From Halobacteriovorax sp. DA5 (GTDB taxonomy: Bacteria > Bdellovibrionota > Bacteriovoracia > Bacteriovoracales > Bacteriovoracaceae), in assembly GCF_002903145.1 (NCBI RefSeq), contig NZ_PPDJ01000004.1, forward strand, positions 24,180-88,179: 64,000 nucleotides of DNA, given 5' to 3'. Positions within the stretch are counted from its first letter, which is position 1, and every line of letters starts with the position of its first letter. Made by a program: the position numbers and the translations under genes. Of the stretch, positions 1-8,889 are shown piece after piece. The notes beneath the pieces were generated by a model that saw nothing but the letters and a program-made list of their open reading frames with translations, was not told the origin of the DNA and did no database searches.

Positions 1-5
1 AACTT

Positions 6-650
6 ATGGTTAAGTTTTTTCTATCTCAAAGGTTTGAGAATATTTTGAACCATAAACTAGAAATGAGAATCATCCAAATTGAAAGAATGGACGGAAAAGA
101 AATAAATTTCGGACTAGATCAAGTTGACGTAGGCCTTGCAGACCTTCTTGACGAAGGAGCTTCAGCACTTGCAAAGAGTCAAAGTATTGTACTTAGAGAT
201 ACAGATTATAATGTCTCAACACTTGCGACACAAAAAATTCTACTTCGTACAAGTAATAAAACAACAGTGCAAATGGGGTCTGATATCCCCTTTACGACAA
301 CGACTAATAACAACGGAAATAATACACAGTGGAGATTTGCAGGGCTTAAGATTGAGATACTTTTAGAGAAAATAAATAATCGCTATAAAGTGAAATACGC
401 AACGAAACTTACTAGGCCAATGGGACAAATGAATGGGGATACGTATATCAATGGGAGTGCACAAGAATCAAGTTTTCTCATTGAAAAGGGAATTCCAATT
501 CAAATGTTTGAAATTGACTTAACAACTGATGATAACGCAGGAAGAAGACTTCCTATCCTTGGCCAAGTACCTATTCTAGGAAAGCTCTTTTCATCTTCAA
601 CAAAGTTTAAAACATATAAAAGAATCATTGCAATTGCGAAACTTAAATAG
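6..650 (+). CDS. Secretin C-terminal region, Tad/Flp pilus or type II secretion type (probably 5'-truncated)
   Basis: The 214 residues match the C-terminal part of a secretin, the multimeric outer-membrane gate of type II, type IV pilus and Tad systems. The clearest signature is at about residues 178-199, GRRLPILGQVPILGKLF, the near-invariant secretin end, followed by a short basic tail. A Ser/Thr/Asn-rich strand region precedes it (residues 70-110). No signal peptide is visible and the frame is open to the window edge, so the ATG at 6 is probably internal. The next gene, 8 bases downstream, is a TadA/CpaF-type ATPase, so a Tad-like assembly (RcpA/CpaC role) is most likely. A T2SS or T4P secretin cannot be excluded from this fragment. 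Confidence 0.8.
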   Translation: MVKFFLSQRFENILNHKLEMRIIQIERMDGKEINFGLDQVDVGLADLLDEGASALAKSQSIVLRDTDYNVSTLATQKILLRTSNKTTVQMGSDIPFTTTTNNNGNNTQWRFAGLKIEILLEKINNRYKVKYATKLTRPMGQMNGDTYINGSAQESSFLIEKGIPIQMFEIDLTTDDNAGRRLPILGQVPILGKLFSSSTKFKTYKRIIAIAKLK

Positions 651-658
651 GAAATAAA

Positions 659-1825
659 ATGTCACAAATCAATCAGTATTTTTTCAATGAATTTAAAATG
701 CTACTTAGTGAGAAAGCAAAGAAAACAATTCATCTGAACTTTAAAGAAATTATTCTAGAAACACTCGAAAGAAATAATCTTCAAGAAAGTGACTTAGATA
801 ATCTAAACGAAATCAAAGACTGGTTTAACAAGGTCTATCATCAAAGTTACATTGATGATCTTCTAAAAATGTATGATGCCAATGAGTTTATCATTCACTC
901 TCCTAGTGATATCGAAGTACAAAAGAAGGATCATCTTAATTTAAAGGTTGAATTTCTAAGTAATGAAGACTTTGTCTTAAGCTTAGTTTTTCTAACTCAA
1001 AAACTAGGAATTGATTGGAACTTCAATAATCCATTTGCATCATTTAAGAATACTCGATTAGTTGACGGCAATGAGATTGACTTGCGAGTGAGTATCACAC
1101 ATCCATGTCTTTCCCCTAAAGCACAAGCAAAAGCATTTTTGAGAGTTCATGCAAAAGAGAATTTCAAAATATCCGATTTTTCAAAAGACAAAGAAGCACA
1201 TGAGATTGTGGAAAAGTTGGTTAGTGATTATAAGAATATTGTTATTGCGGGCTCTACGGCAAGTGGAAAGACTAGCTTTTTAAGAGTTTGTAAGGCGCTA
1301 TGCTTTGAAAATGAACATCACGTTATTATTGAAGATGTTGCAGAGATTGACGGAGATATTTCCAATTCAACTCACCTCTTATCACATCCTAGTGAGGGAA
1401 AGAGTCTAAAAGACTATTGTAGTTATGCTTTAAGGATGTCTCCAAAGAGAATTCTTCTTGGAGAGATTAGATCAAGTGAGGTAATCCCATTTTTATTAGC
1501 AATGAATACTGGGCACAAAGGTATGATGAGTACAATTCATGCTAACAGTGCAAAGGATACACTACTCAGACTTACTACATTATTTTCAATCTTCTCAGAG
1601 AGTAAAAACGGAATTGATTTCGATCAAATCTTACGACTGATCTGTCAAAGTGTTGATAACGTGATCTTTGTTGAAAATAAAGAAGTAAAAGAAATTATAG
1701 AAGTTCACGGTAGTGAAGCAGATCGTCCGATTTACTCAACACTTTATTCAAAGGCTAAGAAAATAACTGATCACCAAAGAGGTCTATCCACTCACGAAGA
1801 TCTTGGCCATCAACTTCTAGCGTAA
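659..1825 (+). CDS. TadA/CpaF/VirB11-type secretion ATPase
   Basis: Hexameric cytoplasmic ATPase that powers pilus assembly or secretion. Visible motifs: Walker A GSTASGKT at about residues 198-205, an acidic segment IIEDVAEI at about 223-230, a Walker B-like RILLGEIR at about 264-271, and the His box with GHKGMMSTIHAN at about 285-296. The N-terminal 190 residues are the less conserved sensor part. It follows the secretin after 8 bases and is probably co-transcribed. The last 71 bases overlap the 3' end of the convergent aspartate kinase gene. No TadB/TadC pair follows directly, so the locus is either split or continues upstream of the window. Confidence 0.88.
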   Translation: MSQINQYFFNEFKMLLSEKAKKTIHLNFKEIILETLERNNLQESDLDNLNEIKDWFNKVYHQSYIDDLLKMYDANEFIIHSPSDIEVQKKDHLNLKVEFLSNEDFVLSLVFLTQKLGIDWNFNNPFASFKNTRLVDGNEIDLRVSITHPCLSPKAQAKAFLRVHAKENFKISDFSKDKEAHEIVEKLVSDYKNIVIAGSTASGKTSFLRVCKALCFENEHHVIIEDVAEIDGDISNSTHLLSHPSEGKSLKDYCSYALRMSPKRILLGEIRSSEVIPFLLAMNTGHKGMMSTIHANSAKDTLLRLTTLFSIFSESKNGIDFDQILRLICQSVDNVIFVENKEVKEIIEVHGSEADRPIYSTLYSKAKKITDHQRGLSTHEDLGHQLLA

Positions 1826-2795
1826 AGTAATCATCGTTATTTTCATCGACTTCAAATGACCTTTCCAACAACTTTGCATTTTCAAGAGGAAGGCCAAATA
1901 CCGTAATAAAATTGCGTGAGGCTTCATCTCTTTCTGTTGAAATAGCACAGAAATGATCTTCCTTAGCATCACTAATACAGCTTCCAGCTTCATTCGGGTA
2001 GAATACACTTTTAACAATAAGGGGTAGATTTGCTTCGATTAAAGGGTTCATCGTTCGATGAAAAAGAATTTTAGCACCTTTATTAGTCAATAGTTTTGTC
2101 TGTCGGTAGCTTAGGTTGTGAATTAAAGGTGCATTTGAAAGAACCTTTGGATCATGGCCGTAAACACCTTTAACGTCCTTCCAAATCACAAGCTCTTGTA
2201 CATCATCTAATGCCCAAGCAAAGATAGCTGCGGAATAATCTGAGCCCTCTCGGCCTAGAGTTGAAGTTTGGCCATCGGTTGTTCGTGCGATAAAGCCTTG
2301 TGTGATAATTAGCGAGTGCTTATTTAAATCTTTGCAATTTGCCTTTGTATTCTTAAAGAGAACCTTGGCCTCATTAAAATTGCGATTCGTGAGAATATAG
2401 TCACGGGCATCTGCGTGAAAAAGTTCTCTTCCTTGTTGTTGGATATAACTAGCAAGGATTGATGTAGAGATACGCTCTCCAATACTGTAGATAGAATCGA
2501 GAGTCGAACTAGACTTGGGAAGTGTAAGATAGCTTAGCAACTCTTCTTTAAAATTGGAGAGATCAACTTGAAGGTTTAACTCTTCAATGATCACTCTATG
2601 CTTTGTGAAAAAGTCTTCAACTAATAAATTAGAGTCTTCACTAAAGTAAATTGACTCCAGCTCATTAGTTGAATTATACGTCGCAGATAAAACAACAAGA
2701 GCATCATTTGGACACGCTAAAATTAAATCTGCAATCTGCTTAATGGCAGCAGCGCTTTTTATTGAACTGCCACCAAATTTATATACACTTCTCAA
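1755..2795 (-). CDS. Aspartate kinase, short form
   Basis: Phosphorylates L-aspartate, the first step towards lysine, threonine, methionine and diaminopimelate. The kinase signature KFGGSS lies at residues 6-11. The SIGERIST segment and TLGREGSDYSAA follow, then the WKDVKGVYGHDP segment typical of the family. At 346 residues it is shorter than usual (about 400-450). Only about 65 residues follow the kinase core, so the normal pair of C-terminal ACT domains is reduced to at most a remnant, and feedback control may be altered or lost. It lies 16 bases downstream of ettA on the same strand. Its 3' end overlaps the TadA-like gene by 71 bases tail to tail. Confidence 0.9.
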   Translation of the reverse strand: MRSVYKFGGSSIKSAAAIKQIADLILACPNDALVVLSATYNSTNELESIYFSEDSNLLVEDFFTKHRVIIEELNLQVDLSNFKEELLSYLTLPKSSSTLDSIYSIGERISTSILASYIQQQGRELFHADARDYILTNRNFNEAKVLFKNTKANCKDLNKHSLIITQGFIARTTDGQTSTLGREGSDYSAAIFAWALDDVQELVIWKDVKGVYGHDPKVLSNAPLIHNLSYRQTKLLTNKGAKILFHRTMNPLIEANLPLIVKSVFYPNEAGSCISDAKEDHFCAISTERDEASRNFITVFGLPLENAKLLERSFEVDENNDDYFTLEVDGQDLREWIDLFGDQLFS

Positions 2796-2811
2796 GCTTA
2801 TAGTCTCTTTT

Positions 2812-4497
2812 CTAATCTCTAGTAAGTTTCTTATAAGTGTAGCGCTTAGGATTCATTGCTGCATCTCCTAGACGTCTTCTCTTATCTTCTTCGTACTCGT
2901 TAAAGTTTCCTTCAAACCATACAACTTTCCCCTCGCCTTCGAATGCAAGGATATGTGTTGCTAAACGGTCTAAGAAGAAACGGTCGTGGGAAATGATAAC
3001 AGCACAACCAGCATAATCAACAAGTGCTTTTTCAAGAGCTTGTAGAGTATTTACATCAAGATCGTTTGTTGGCTCATCCAGTAGAAGAACATTTCCACCT
3101 TCTTTTAAAACTTTTGCAAGGTGTACGCGATTTCTCTCACCACCTGAAAGCTCAGAAACTTTCTTCTTCTGGTCTTCTCCAGAGAAGTTGAATTTTGCAA
3201 TATAGGCACGAGAGTTAACTTCTTGGCCACCAACATTGATAAACTCAGTTCCATCAGCAACAACATCGTAGATTGTTTTTTCAGGATCTAAATCACGTCC
3301 CTGGTCAACGTAAGCAAGCTTAACAGTATCACCTACATCGAAAGTTCCAGAAGTTGGCTTCTCTTGACCAGTAATCATTTTGAATAGCGTTGTTTTACCA
3401 GCACCGTTTGGACCGATAATCCCAACGATTCCACCAGGAGGAAGTGAGAACTCAAGATTTTCATATAGAAGTCTGTCGTCGAATGCTTTTGAAACGCCAT
3501 GAGCTTCGATAACTTTATTTCCTAGACGAGGACCTGCAGGAATGAAAAGGTCATTTGTTTCATTTCTCTTTTCACTAGAGATTTTTGCTCTTTCTTCGTA
3601 ATCCTTAATACGAGCTTTTGACTTCGCCTGACGTGCTTTAGGGTTTGAGCGAATCCACTCAAGCTCTTCTTTCATTGCTTTTTGTCTTTTCGACTCAGTC
3701 TTTTCTTCTTGAGCTAGACGCTTTGCTTTTGTCTCTAGCCAACCAGTGTAGTTTCCTTCGAATGGAATCCCTTGTCCACGGTCAAGCTCTAGAATCCAAC
3801 CAGCAACATTGTCTAGGAAGTAACGATCGTGTGTTACTGCAATTACTGTTCCTTTATATTGTTGTAGGTGTCTTTCAAGCCACCATACTGTTTCAGCATC
3901 AAGGTGGTTTGTCGGCTCATCTAGAAGAAGAATATCAGGTTTTTGGAGTAGAAGACGGCATAGTGCAACCCTTCTCTTTTCCCCACCAGATAGGTTTCCA
4001 CACTTTGCTTCAGATGGAGGACAATTTAGTGCTTCCATTGCAAGGTCTAGTTGACTATCAAGAGTCCAAGCATCTGCAGCATCAAGTTTATCTTGAAGCT
4101 TAGCTTGTTTATCAAGAAGATTATTCATTTCGTCATCAGACATTGGCTCTGCAAATTTTGCAGAGATTTCATCAAATTGAGCAAGAAGATCAACTGTCTC
4201 TTGGCAACCTTGCTGAACAACTTCTCTAACTGTTAATTCAGGATCAAGTTTTGGTTCCTGCTCAAGGTAACCAACCGAATAATTTTTAGCTAAGTGTGTT
4301 TCACCTAGATGGTCTTGATCAAGACCTGCCATAATCTTAAGAAGTGTCGACTTACCAGCACCGTTAAGACCAAGAACACCAATCTTTGCTCCATAAAAAT
4401 ATGAAAGAGAGATGTCTTTTAAAACGTGCTTTTGCTTATAAACTTTTCCAACACGGTTCATTGAATAAATAATTTGCTTATCATTTTGATAGGCCAT
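2812..4497 (-). CDS. ettA: ABC-F protein EttA (energy-dependent translational throttle A)
   Basis: Soluble ribosome-associated ABC-F ATPase that gates entry of the 70S complex into the elongation cycle according to ATP/ADP ratio. It has two nucleotide-binding domains: Walker A GLNGAGKST at residues 43-51, signature LSGGEKRR and Walker B LLLDEPTNHLD in the first, and GPNGAGKTT, LSGGERNR and LLLDEPTNDLD in the second. The linker between them carries the EttA-type RSNPKARQAKSKARI segment. The length (561) is close to E. coli EttA (555). All catalytic residues are intact, unlike the second ABC-F protein at 55.3 kb. Confidence 0.95.
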   Translation of the reverse strand: MAYQNDKQIIYSMNRVGKVYKQKHVLKDISLSYFYGAKIGVLGLNGAGKSTLLKIMAGLDQDHLGETHLAKNYSVGYLEQEPKLDPELTVREVVQQGCQETVDLLAQFDEISAKFAEPMSDDEMNNLLDKQAKLQDKLDAADAWTLDSQLDLAMEALNCPPSEAKCGNLSGGEKRRVALCRLLLQKPDILLLDEPTNHLDAETVWWLERHLQQYKGTVIAVTHDRYFLDNVAGWILELDRGQGIPFEGNYTGWLETKAKRLAQEEKTESKRQKAMKEELEWIRSNPKARQAKSKARIKDYEERAKISSEKRNETNDLFIPAGPRLGNKVIEAHGVSKAFDDRLLYENLEFSLPPGGIVGIIGPNGAGKTTLFKMITGQEKPTSGTFDVGDTVKLAYVDQGRDLDPEKTIYDVVADGTEFINVGGQEVNSRAYIAKFNFSGEDQKKKVSELSGGERNRVHLAKVLKEGGNVLLLDEPTNDLDVNTLQALEKALVDYAGCAVIISHDRFFLDRLATHILAFEGEGKVVWFEGNFNEYEEDKRRRLGDAAMNPKRYTYKKLTRD

Positions 4498-4579
4498 CGA
4501 TTGACTCCATTTGTTTTAAAATTACTCAAATAAAGTACCTATAAAACGATAGAATATCAATTACAGAGTGCCTGCAAAC

Positions 4580-5440
4580 TTAAAGATTTAGGTGACTTAT
4601 TAGACGAAAAAAGTTTGCGACATAAGGCACAAAGAAGAAGACTACAAGCCATATAAATTTGAAGATTTTTAATCGTTGTAAAAAAACTTCATTTTCACTT
4701 CGGTAATCATCCCAAAGATTAATCTCAATGGATTCAAGGTCTTCACAAATATCCACACCTTGGTGTTTCTTTACTTCAATTAGTGCAGCGAGCCTTCGAA
4801 AGAGATCCTTGGCCAGGGCCTGATCTAAATCTACAATTGAGTTGATTGATGAACGATGAATGAGTTGATTGATGGGAGTTCCAACATCGTACATAAGCTT
4901 AAATATGAGATATGAATTTAGAATCTTACTAATAGGGGCCAGAAATTTTCGCTTTAGTTTCTTAATAAGCATGATGAAACTAAGAACACCTACAAGATTA
5001 TAGATTAGGGCCAAAACGAGGAAGGTATAGTCGGTTGCGAGGCCAAGGATATTTGTTGCAAAGATATTTAGGGCAAATGTAAGTCCCATTGCCATAAGAA
5101 ATTGAAAGAGTGTTTCATTAATTGTGCCTGCGGCCTTCTTCTCAATTTGAAGATCATTGGAGAGAGCGTGGCGCATTTTTGCAAGAGTTCGACTTGTTGC
5201 AGCGCCAAATTCTTTTGCAATCTGAGCAATCTCACAAATTAATGAGTCGTAAAACTTGTAATTTGAAAGTTGCGTTAAGTCCCCCATCAAATTGAGCTGG
5301 GATACTTCTATTAACAAGTCCTTGCCTCTTTGATATTCAGATCGAATTCGAAATTTCAATGAGTTAAACCTTTCAATTAAGGTTTCAGCAGGAATAAGTA
5401 ATGCTAAGAGAGTGATTGATAAAAAAGATATTATTGCCAA
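4580..5440 (-). CDS. Integral membrane protein, possibly T2SS-F/TadB-like
   Basis: About 286 residues with an N-terminal hydrophobic segment, a cytoplasmic helical region, two or three central membrane helices (around the FLMAMGLTFALNIFA and FLVLALIYNLVGVLSF segments) and a C-terminal helix (FIWLVVFFFVPYVANF). The start is set at a TTG at 5440 because a perfect AGGAGG lies six bases upstream (5447-5452). The longer ATG form from 5494 has no such site. The arrangement resembles TadB/TadC or GspF platform proteins, and a Tad-type ATPase is encoded 3 kb away, but no diagnostic motif is visible, so this is a weak inference. Function unknown. Confidence 0.6.
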   Translation of the reverse strand: MAIISFLSITLLALLIPAETLIERFNSLKFRIRSEYQRGKDLLIEVSQLNLMGDLTQLSNYKFYDSLICEIAQIAKEFGAATSRTLAKMRHALSNDLQIEKKAAGTINETLFQFLMAMGLTFALNIFATNILGLATDYTFLVLALIYNLVGVLSFIMLIKKLKRKFLAPISKILNSYLIFKLMYDVGTPINQLIHRSSINSIVDLDQALAKDLFRRLAALIEVKKHQGVDICEDLESIEINLWDDYRSENEVFLQRLKIFKFIWLVVFFFVPYVANFFRLISHLNL

Positions 5441-5446
5441 AATAGA

Positions 5447-5452
5447 CCTCCT
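5447..5452 (-). promoter_or_regulatory. Shine-Dalgarno AGGAGG that fixes a TTG start
   Basis: Read on the minus strand this is a consensus AGGAGG, then TCTATT, then TTG at 5440. It decides for the TTG start of the membrane protein over the ATG at 5494. Confidence 0.75.
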
Positions 5453-5492
5453 ATCTTGACGTAACGCTATGTATCTGAAATAACAATACTCC

Positions 5493-5783
5493 ATGGAAAA
5501 TAAAGAAGAGTTATTTCACATTCGAAATGAAAACCACGCTTTTGATAAGCAATCAGAGGATATTAATCACCCTGATTTCTATCTCAATGATGAACTATTA
5601 GAAGAGTTAAAACTCTTTTGCCAAAATTTTGATCCATATCGTGACATGGACCTTGAAACAAAGTTTCGTTTACAAGAATTTGGTGTTCTCGAACTCTCAA
5701 ACCCTTTTGAGATAACAAATAAACTTCTTCTCTTACTAGAGAACAACCTTCAATATCGTATTAAGTTAGAAAAAGAAAAGTAA
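5493..5783 (+). CDS. Small acidic hypothetical protein
   Basis: 96 residues, acidic N-terminus, helical leucine-rich C-terminal half (DELLEELKLF and NKLLLLLENN segments). There is no signal peptide or membrane helix, and I do not recognise the family. It is followed after 2 bases by the RlmI-like methyltransferase and is probably co-transcribed with it. No Shine-Dalgarno precedes the ATG. A TTGACG (5456-5461) with a weak AATAAC 17 bases on (5479-5484) would start transcription almost at the ATG, so the mRNA may be leaderless. Confidence 0.7.
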   Translation: MENKEELFHIRNENHAFDKQSEDINHPDFYLNDELLEELKLFCQNFDPYRDMDLETKFRLQEFGVLELSNPFEITNKLLLLLENNLQYRIKLEKEK

Positions 5784-5785
5784 CA

Positions 5786-7003
5786 ATGAACAAGAAAACC
5801 GCAGGTCGTCCACGCATTCGTACACCTAGGGTAGAACTACACCCTGCCAGTATCAAATATCTCTTCAAAGGTCATCCTTGGATTACTAAAGATAAGTACT
5901 CTCTTAAGTTTCCTAAGGGCTCTCCTTTTATTACGGCAAAGCTTGATGAAGTTAAGAACGACGATGCGAAGTTTGTTGTTATGCTAAATGATCCGACTCA
6001 CGATAGTGTGCTAGCACGAATCTGGCGTATTGGTGAAGGTTCATCTCACATTGGCCCAAAAGAGTTCTACTTTGAACTTAGAGAGCGCATGCAAGCAAGT
6101 TTTGAAGCACGTGGGAATATTGATACTCGTGAAAACTACTACCTTGCTTTTGGCGAGTCTGATTATCTGCCAGGTCTTTTTATTATTCGCTTAAAAGATA
6201 GAATTCTGATTCAATTTTATGCAAACTTCTGGAACCACTTTGAAAATGACGTTCTAAAAATAGTTAAAGACTTTTTTCCTAAAGATACTCTTTGGGTTCA
6301 AAAAAGAAATCTAAAGCGTAAGAAAGAATTTTATTGCGCGACAAATAAGCAACTAAAAGAAGATAACTTTATCGTTGAAGAATATGGAGTTAAGTATCAA
6401 ATTAAGCTTAACCAATTCTATGATATTGGAATCTACACAGATATGGCGGCAATTAGGGACCGCGTGAAAGAAGACTTTGAAGGAAAGAGTGTTTTAAATC
6501 TATATAGCTACACTGGAGCTTATTCTCTGTTTGGACTGAAACAGGGGGCAACAGATGTAACAAGTGTGGATCTTTCTCAAAAGTATCTTGATTGGCTACA
6601 AGAGAACCTTGTTCTTAATGAAATGAGTGAAAATCATGAATCACTTTGTATGCCAACAATCAAGGCTCTAGAAAAGTTTAAGGCAGAAGGTCGTAAGTTT
6701 GATTTAATTATTTGCGATCCACCAAGTGCATCAAGTGATGGAAAGAAAGTTTCGAAAGCTATTGATGCATATAAAGATATGATTCCTCTATTTGATATGA
6801 TTCTAAATAAAGGTGGAAAAGCGCATATCTTTTTAAATACACATTCAATTACACGCAAGAAATTTGAAAATAAAATTAAAGAGTACATTGGTACCCGCAA
6901 GATTAGTATCACTGGATCACTAAAACTTACTGGTGACTGTCCGTCACTTAAAGGCTTTATTGAAGGCGACTACCTTAAAGGACTAACTCTTTTAAAGAAA
7001 TAA
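5786..7003 (+). CDS. Class I SAM-dependent rRNA large-subunit methyltransferase, RlmI family
   Basis: Predicted 23S rRNA cytosine-5 methyltransferase of the RlmI/YccW (COG1092) type. The N-terminal PUA-like domain carries the HPASIKYLFKGHPWI segment. A central strand domain follows, then the Rossmann methyltransferase domain with the SAM motif NLYSYTGAYSLFGLKQGA (about residue 238) and the catalytic-loop motif FDLIICDPPS (about residues 306-315). The length of 405 is close to E. coli RlmI (396). It starts 2 bases after the preceding small gene. The exact target nucleotide cannot be read from the sequence. Confidence 0.88.
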   Translation: MNKKTAGRPRIRTPRVELHPASIKYLFKGHPWITKDKYSLKFPKGSPFITAKLDEVKNDDAKFVVMLNDPTHDSVLARIWRIGEGSSHIGPKEFYFELRERMQASFEARGNIDTRENYYLAFGESDYLPGLFIIRLKDRILIQFYANFWNHFENDVLKIVKDFFPKDTLWVQKRNLKRKKEFYCATNKQLKEDNFIVEEYGVKYQIKLNQFYDIGIYTDMAAIRDRVKEDFEGKSVLNLYSYTGAYSLFGLKQGATDVTSVDLSQKYLDWLQENLVLNEMSENHESLCMPTIKALEKFKAEGRKFDLIICDPPSASSDGKKVSKAIDAYKDMIPLFDMILNKGGKAHIFLNTHSITRKKFENKIKEYIGTRKISITGSLKLTGDCPSLKGFIEGDYLKGLTLLKK

Positions 7004-7015
7004 AGGAAAAAATAA

Positions 7016-7462
7016 ATGACAAATAACCTGGCCATAATTGTTCCCCTATTTATTGGTTGTATCGGAATCCTTCAAGGTGCCATAAACCGATTAATGACAA
7101 ATGATATCGGTCTTACATGGATGGCCCTTCTTGGTAACTTTGTTACTCTAGTTGTTTGTATTGGTTTCTTCTTCTTTGTTAAATATAACCCAGAGTTCTT
7201 TCCTGAATTCGTTCGCTTAAAGGACTTCCAATTTAAGTGGTGGTATGTCATTCCTGGGTTCTTCGGCTTCTTATTTGTTGTGGGTCTTCCGCTTGGTATT
7301 TATGAAGTTGGTGCCGTAAAAACAACTGTCGGACTAATCGCTGCACAGATGGTGACAAGTGTTCTATGGGATGTATTCGTAGAGAATATCTCTCTTACTG
7401 TGCCAAAAGGTCTTGGAATCTTAATGGCAATTGGCTCAGTAATTTTAATTACACTATTTTAA
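7016..7462 (+). CDS. DMT-superfamily inner-membrane protein, YdcZ/DUF606 type
   Basis: 148 residues forming about five hydrophobic helices, with the family-typical opening LFIGCIGILQGAINRLM and a C-terminal KGLGILMAIGSVILI helix. It matches the half-size drug/metabolite transporter family DUF606 (YdcZ), which probably works as a dimer. The substrate is unknown. It has a good ribosome site (AAAGGA) and lies 12 bases after the methyltransferase, so it is likely the last gene of that operon. Confidence 0.82.
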   Translation: MTNNLAIIVPLFIGCIGILQGAINRLMTNDIGLTWMALLGNFVTLVVCIGFFFFVKYNPEFFPEFVRLKDFQFKWWYVIPGFFGFLFVVGLPLGIYEVGAVKTTVGLIAAQMVTSVLWDVFVENISLTVPKGLGILMAIGSVILITLF

Positions 7463-7504
7463 CAGTTACTCTTAAATAGCGTTAAAAACACTTTAATTTT
7501 ATAG

Positions 7505-7533
7505 TCTGACACCTATAAATCCTATGCTATAAA
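7505..7533 (+). promoter_or_regulatory. Sigma-70-type promoter of plsC, possible leaderless start
   Basis: The -35 TCTGAC (7505-7510) and -10 TATAAA (7528-7533) are 17 bases apart. The expected start point (about 7540) coincides with the ATG of the acyltransferase, which has no Shine-Dalgarno. Confidence 0.5.
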
Positions 7534-7539
7534 GTAAAA

Positions 7540-8259
7540 ATGCTTTTAATGTATTTTCGTCTATTCATTGCTGGATTATTCTTAGTTATTGGAACACTAA
7601 TTTGGATTCCAATATGCATGTTTCGTCCTGCAAATCGTGGCAACACATACATGATTGCTAAGTACTACTCGTGGCTAACTCACCTTTTTTTAAATATAAA
7701 AATTGAAGCAAGAGTTAAGAAGAGTCACAAGGATATTAGAAATTCTGTTATCATTTCTAATCACCAATCAAATCTCGATATTTTCTTTGTAGGGCCGGCC
7801 CTGCCAAAAAGAACAGTCTCTCTTGGGAAGCAGTCTCTTGTCTGGATCCCTATTTTTGGTCAAATGTACTACCTTGCTGGAAATATTCTGATTAATCGAA
7901 CAAATAGAACTAAGGCCTGGAAGGCCATGGCCGAAGTTGCTCGAACAATTAAAGAAGACAATTGTAATGTCTGGATTATGCCAGAAGGAACTCGCTCAAA
8001 AGGACGAGGATTACTGCCATTTAAAAAAGGCCCATTCGTTGTTGCTATCCAAGGCCAACTTCCAATTTACCCTGTTGTATTTTCTGAATATGATAAGTCA
8101 TTTGATCTTAGAAAACTCAAACCTGGAAAGGTTATCATTGAAGCACTTGAGCCTATTTCGACACAGGGTTTAACAATGGATGATATTGGAGAGCTCATGG
8201 ACAAGACTCGTGAAATGATGCTTGCCCATATCAATAAATTATCTAAAGAAGTTTCCTAA
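7540..8259 (+). CDS. plsC: 1-acyl-sn-glycerol-3-phosphate acyltransferase
   Basis: Transfers an acyl chain to lysophosphatidic acid to make phosphatidic acid, at the inner membrane. An N-terminal hydrophobic anchor (residues 1-28) is followed by the HX4D motif in NHQSNLD (about residues 74-80), a substrate motif around GNILINRTNR, and the PEGTRS motif (about residues 148-153). The length of 239 is typical of PlsC. No ribosome-binding site is visible and a -10 box ends seven bases before the ATG, so translation may be leaderless. Confidence 0.92.
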   Translation: MLLMYFRLFIAGLFLVIGTLIWIPICMFRPANRGNTYMIAKYYSWLTHLFLNIKIEARVKKSHKDIRNSVIISNHQSNLDIFFVGPALPKRTVSLGKQSLVWIPIFGQMYYLAGNILINRTNRTKAWKAMAEVARTIKEDNCNVWIMPEGTRSKGRGLLPFKKGPFVVAIQGQLPIYPVVFSEYDKSFDLRKLKPGKVIIEALEPISTQGLTMDDIGELMDKTREMMLAHINKLSKEVS

Positions 8260-8275
8260 TAAAGTCTTTTATTAG
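8256..8275. terminator. AT-rich stem-loop between convergent genes
   Basis: CTAATAAA and TTTATTAG form a perfect 8-bp stem around GTCT. It contains the stop codons of plsC (plus strand) and of the exported protein gene (minus strand). It may serve as a weak bidirectional terminator. Confidence 0.4.
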
Positions 8276-8793
8276 AAGATATTTACTCTTGTCATGTAAT
8301 CAACTTTTCTAGCATCAGCTCTTCTAAGTGGACCTTGTGTTCCTGGAGCAGTAGTTCTTCTTCCATCATTTATGGCCGCATTACTTGTTGGACACTCCAT
8401 TCCTAACCCACACATATCCTTCTTATTAAGAAAAAGTGCCGCTTCAATAAAGCTATACTTTTTACCCTTGTAGATTAATTTTAGATCTTCGATTTTACCT
8501 GTTTCATTTGGAAGAATAACAAAGTCACCTTTTTCTAGAATATCAAAAAAGAATTCCTTGTACGGTGCATATTCCTTCGTAACTTTGAAAAGAACATCAT
8601 TATAATCATTTCCGTTTGGATCTTTAGAATAAGCACTTACTGTATCACCATAGACTCTAATCGATCTAATATCTTGATCACCATAGTACTGACTTCTAAT
8701 CTTTAGATCACCTGAAGTTGCAAAAATTTGCTGGTATGAAAAAGCATTTAAAGTGATAAATAGTGCAATTGTAACTTTAAGAATCATTTTCAT
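8272..8793 (-). CDS. Exported protein of unknown function
   Basis: 173 residues with a signal peptide (KMILKVTIALFITLNAFSY, about residues 2-20), then a charged strand-rich domain and a low-complexity C-terminus rich in Gly, Pro, Arg and Thr. The start at 8793 is chosen because GGAGGG lies just upstream (8798-8803). An upstream in-frame ATG at 8835 lacks such a site and would put charged residues before the signal peptide. No family recognised. Confidence 0.65.
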   Translation of the reverse strand: MKMILKVTIALFITLNAFSYQQIFATSGDLKIRSQYYGDQDIRSIRVYGDTVSAYSKDPNGNDYNDVLFKVTKEYAPYKEFFFDILEKGDFVILPNETGKIEDLKLIYKGKKYSFIEAALFLNKKDMCGLGMECPTSNAAINDGRRTTAPGTQGPLRRADARKVDYMTRVNIF

Positions 8794-8889
8794 TATTCCC
8801 TCCAGATACATATATAATTGCACTTTGTGTGCCAAGAATTTAACGGAATATTAAGTAGTTAGATTGTAAATATCTTAAACAGTGTCTAT

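Noticed and set aside
3645..4103. 152-residue plus-strand open frame
   Set aside because: Entirely antisense to ettA, whose protein is unmistakable; no ribosome site or promoter.
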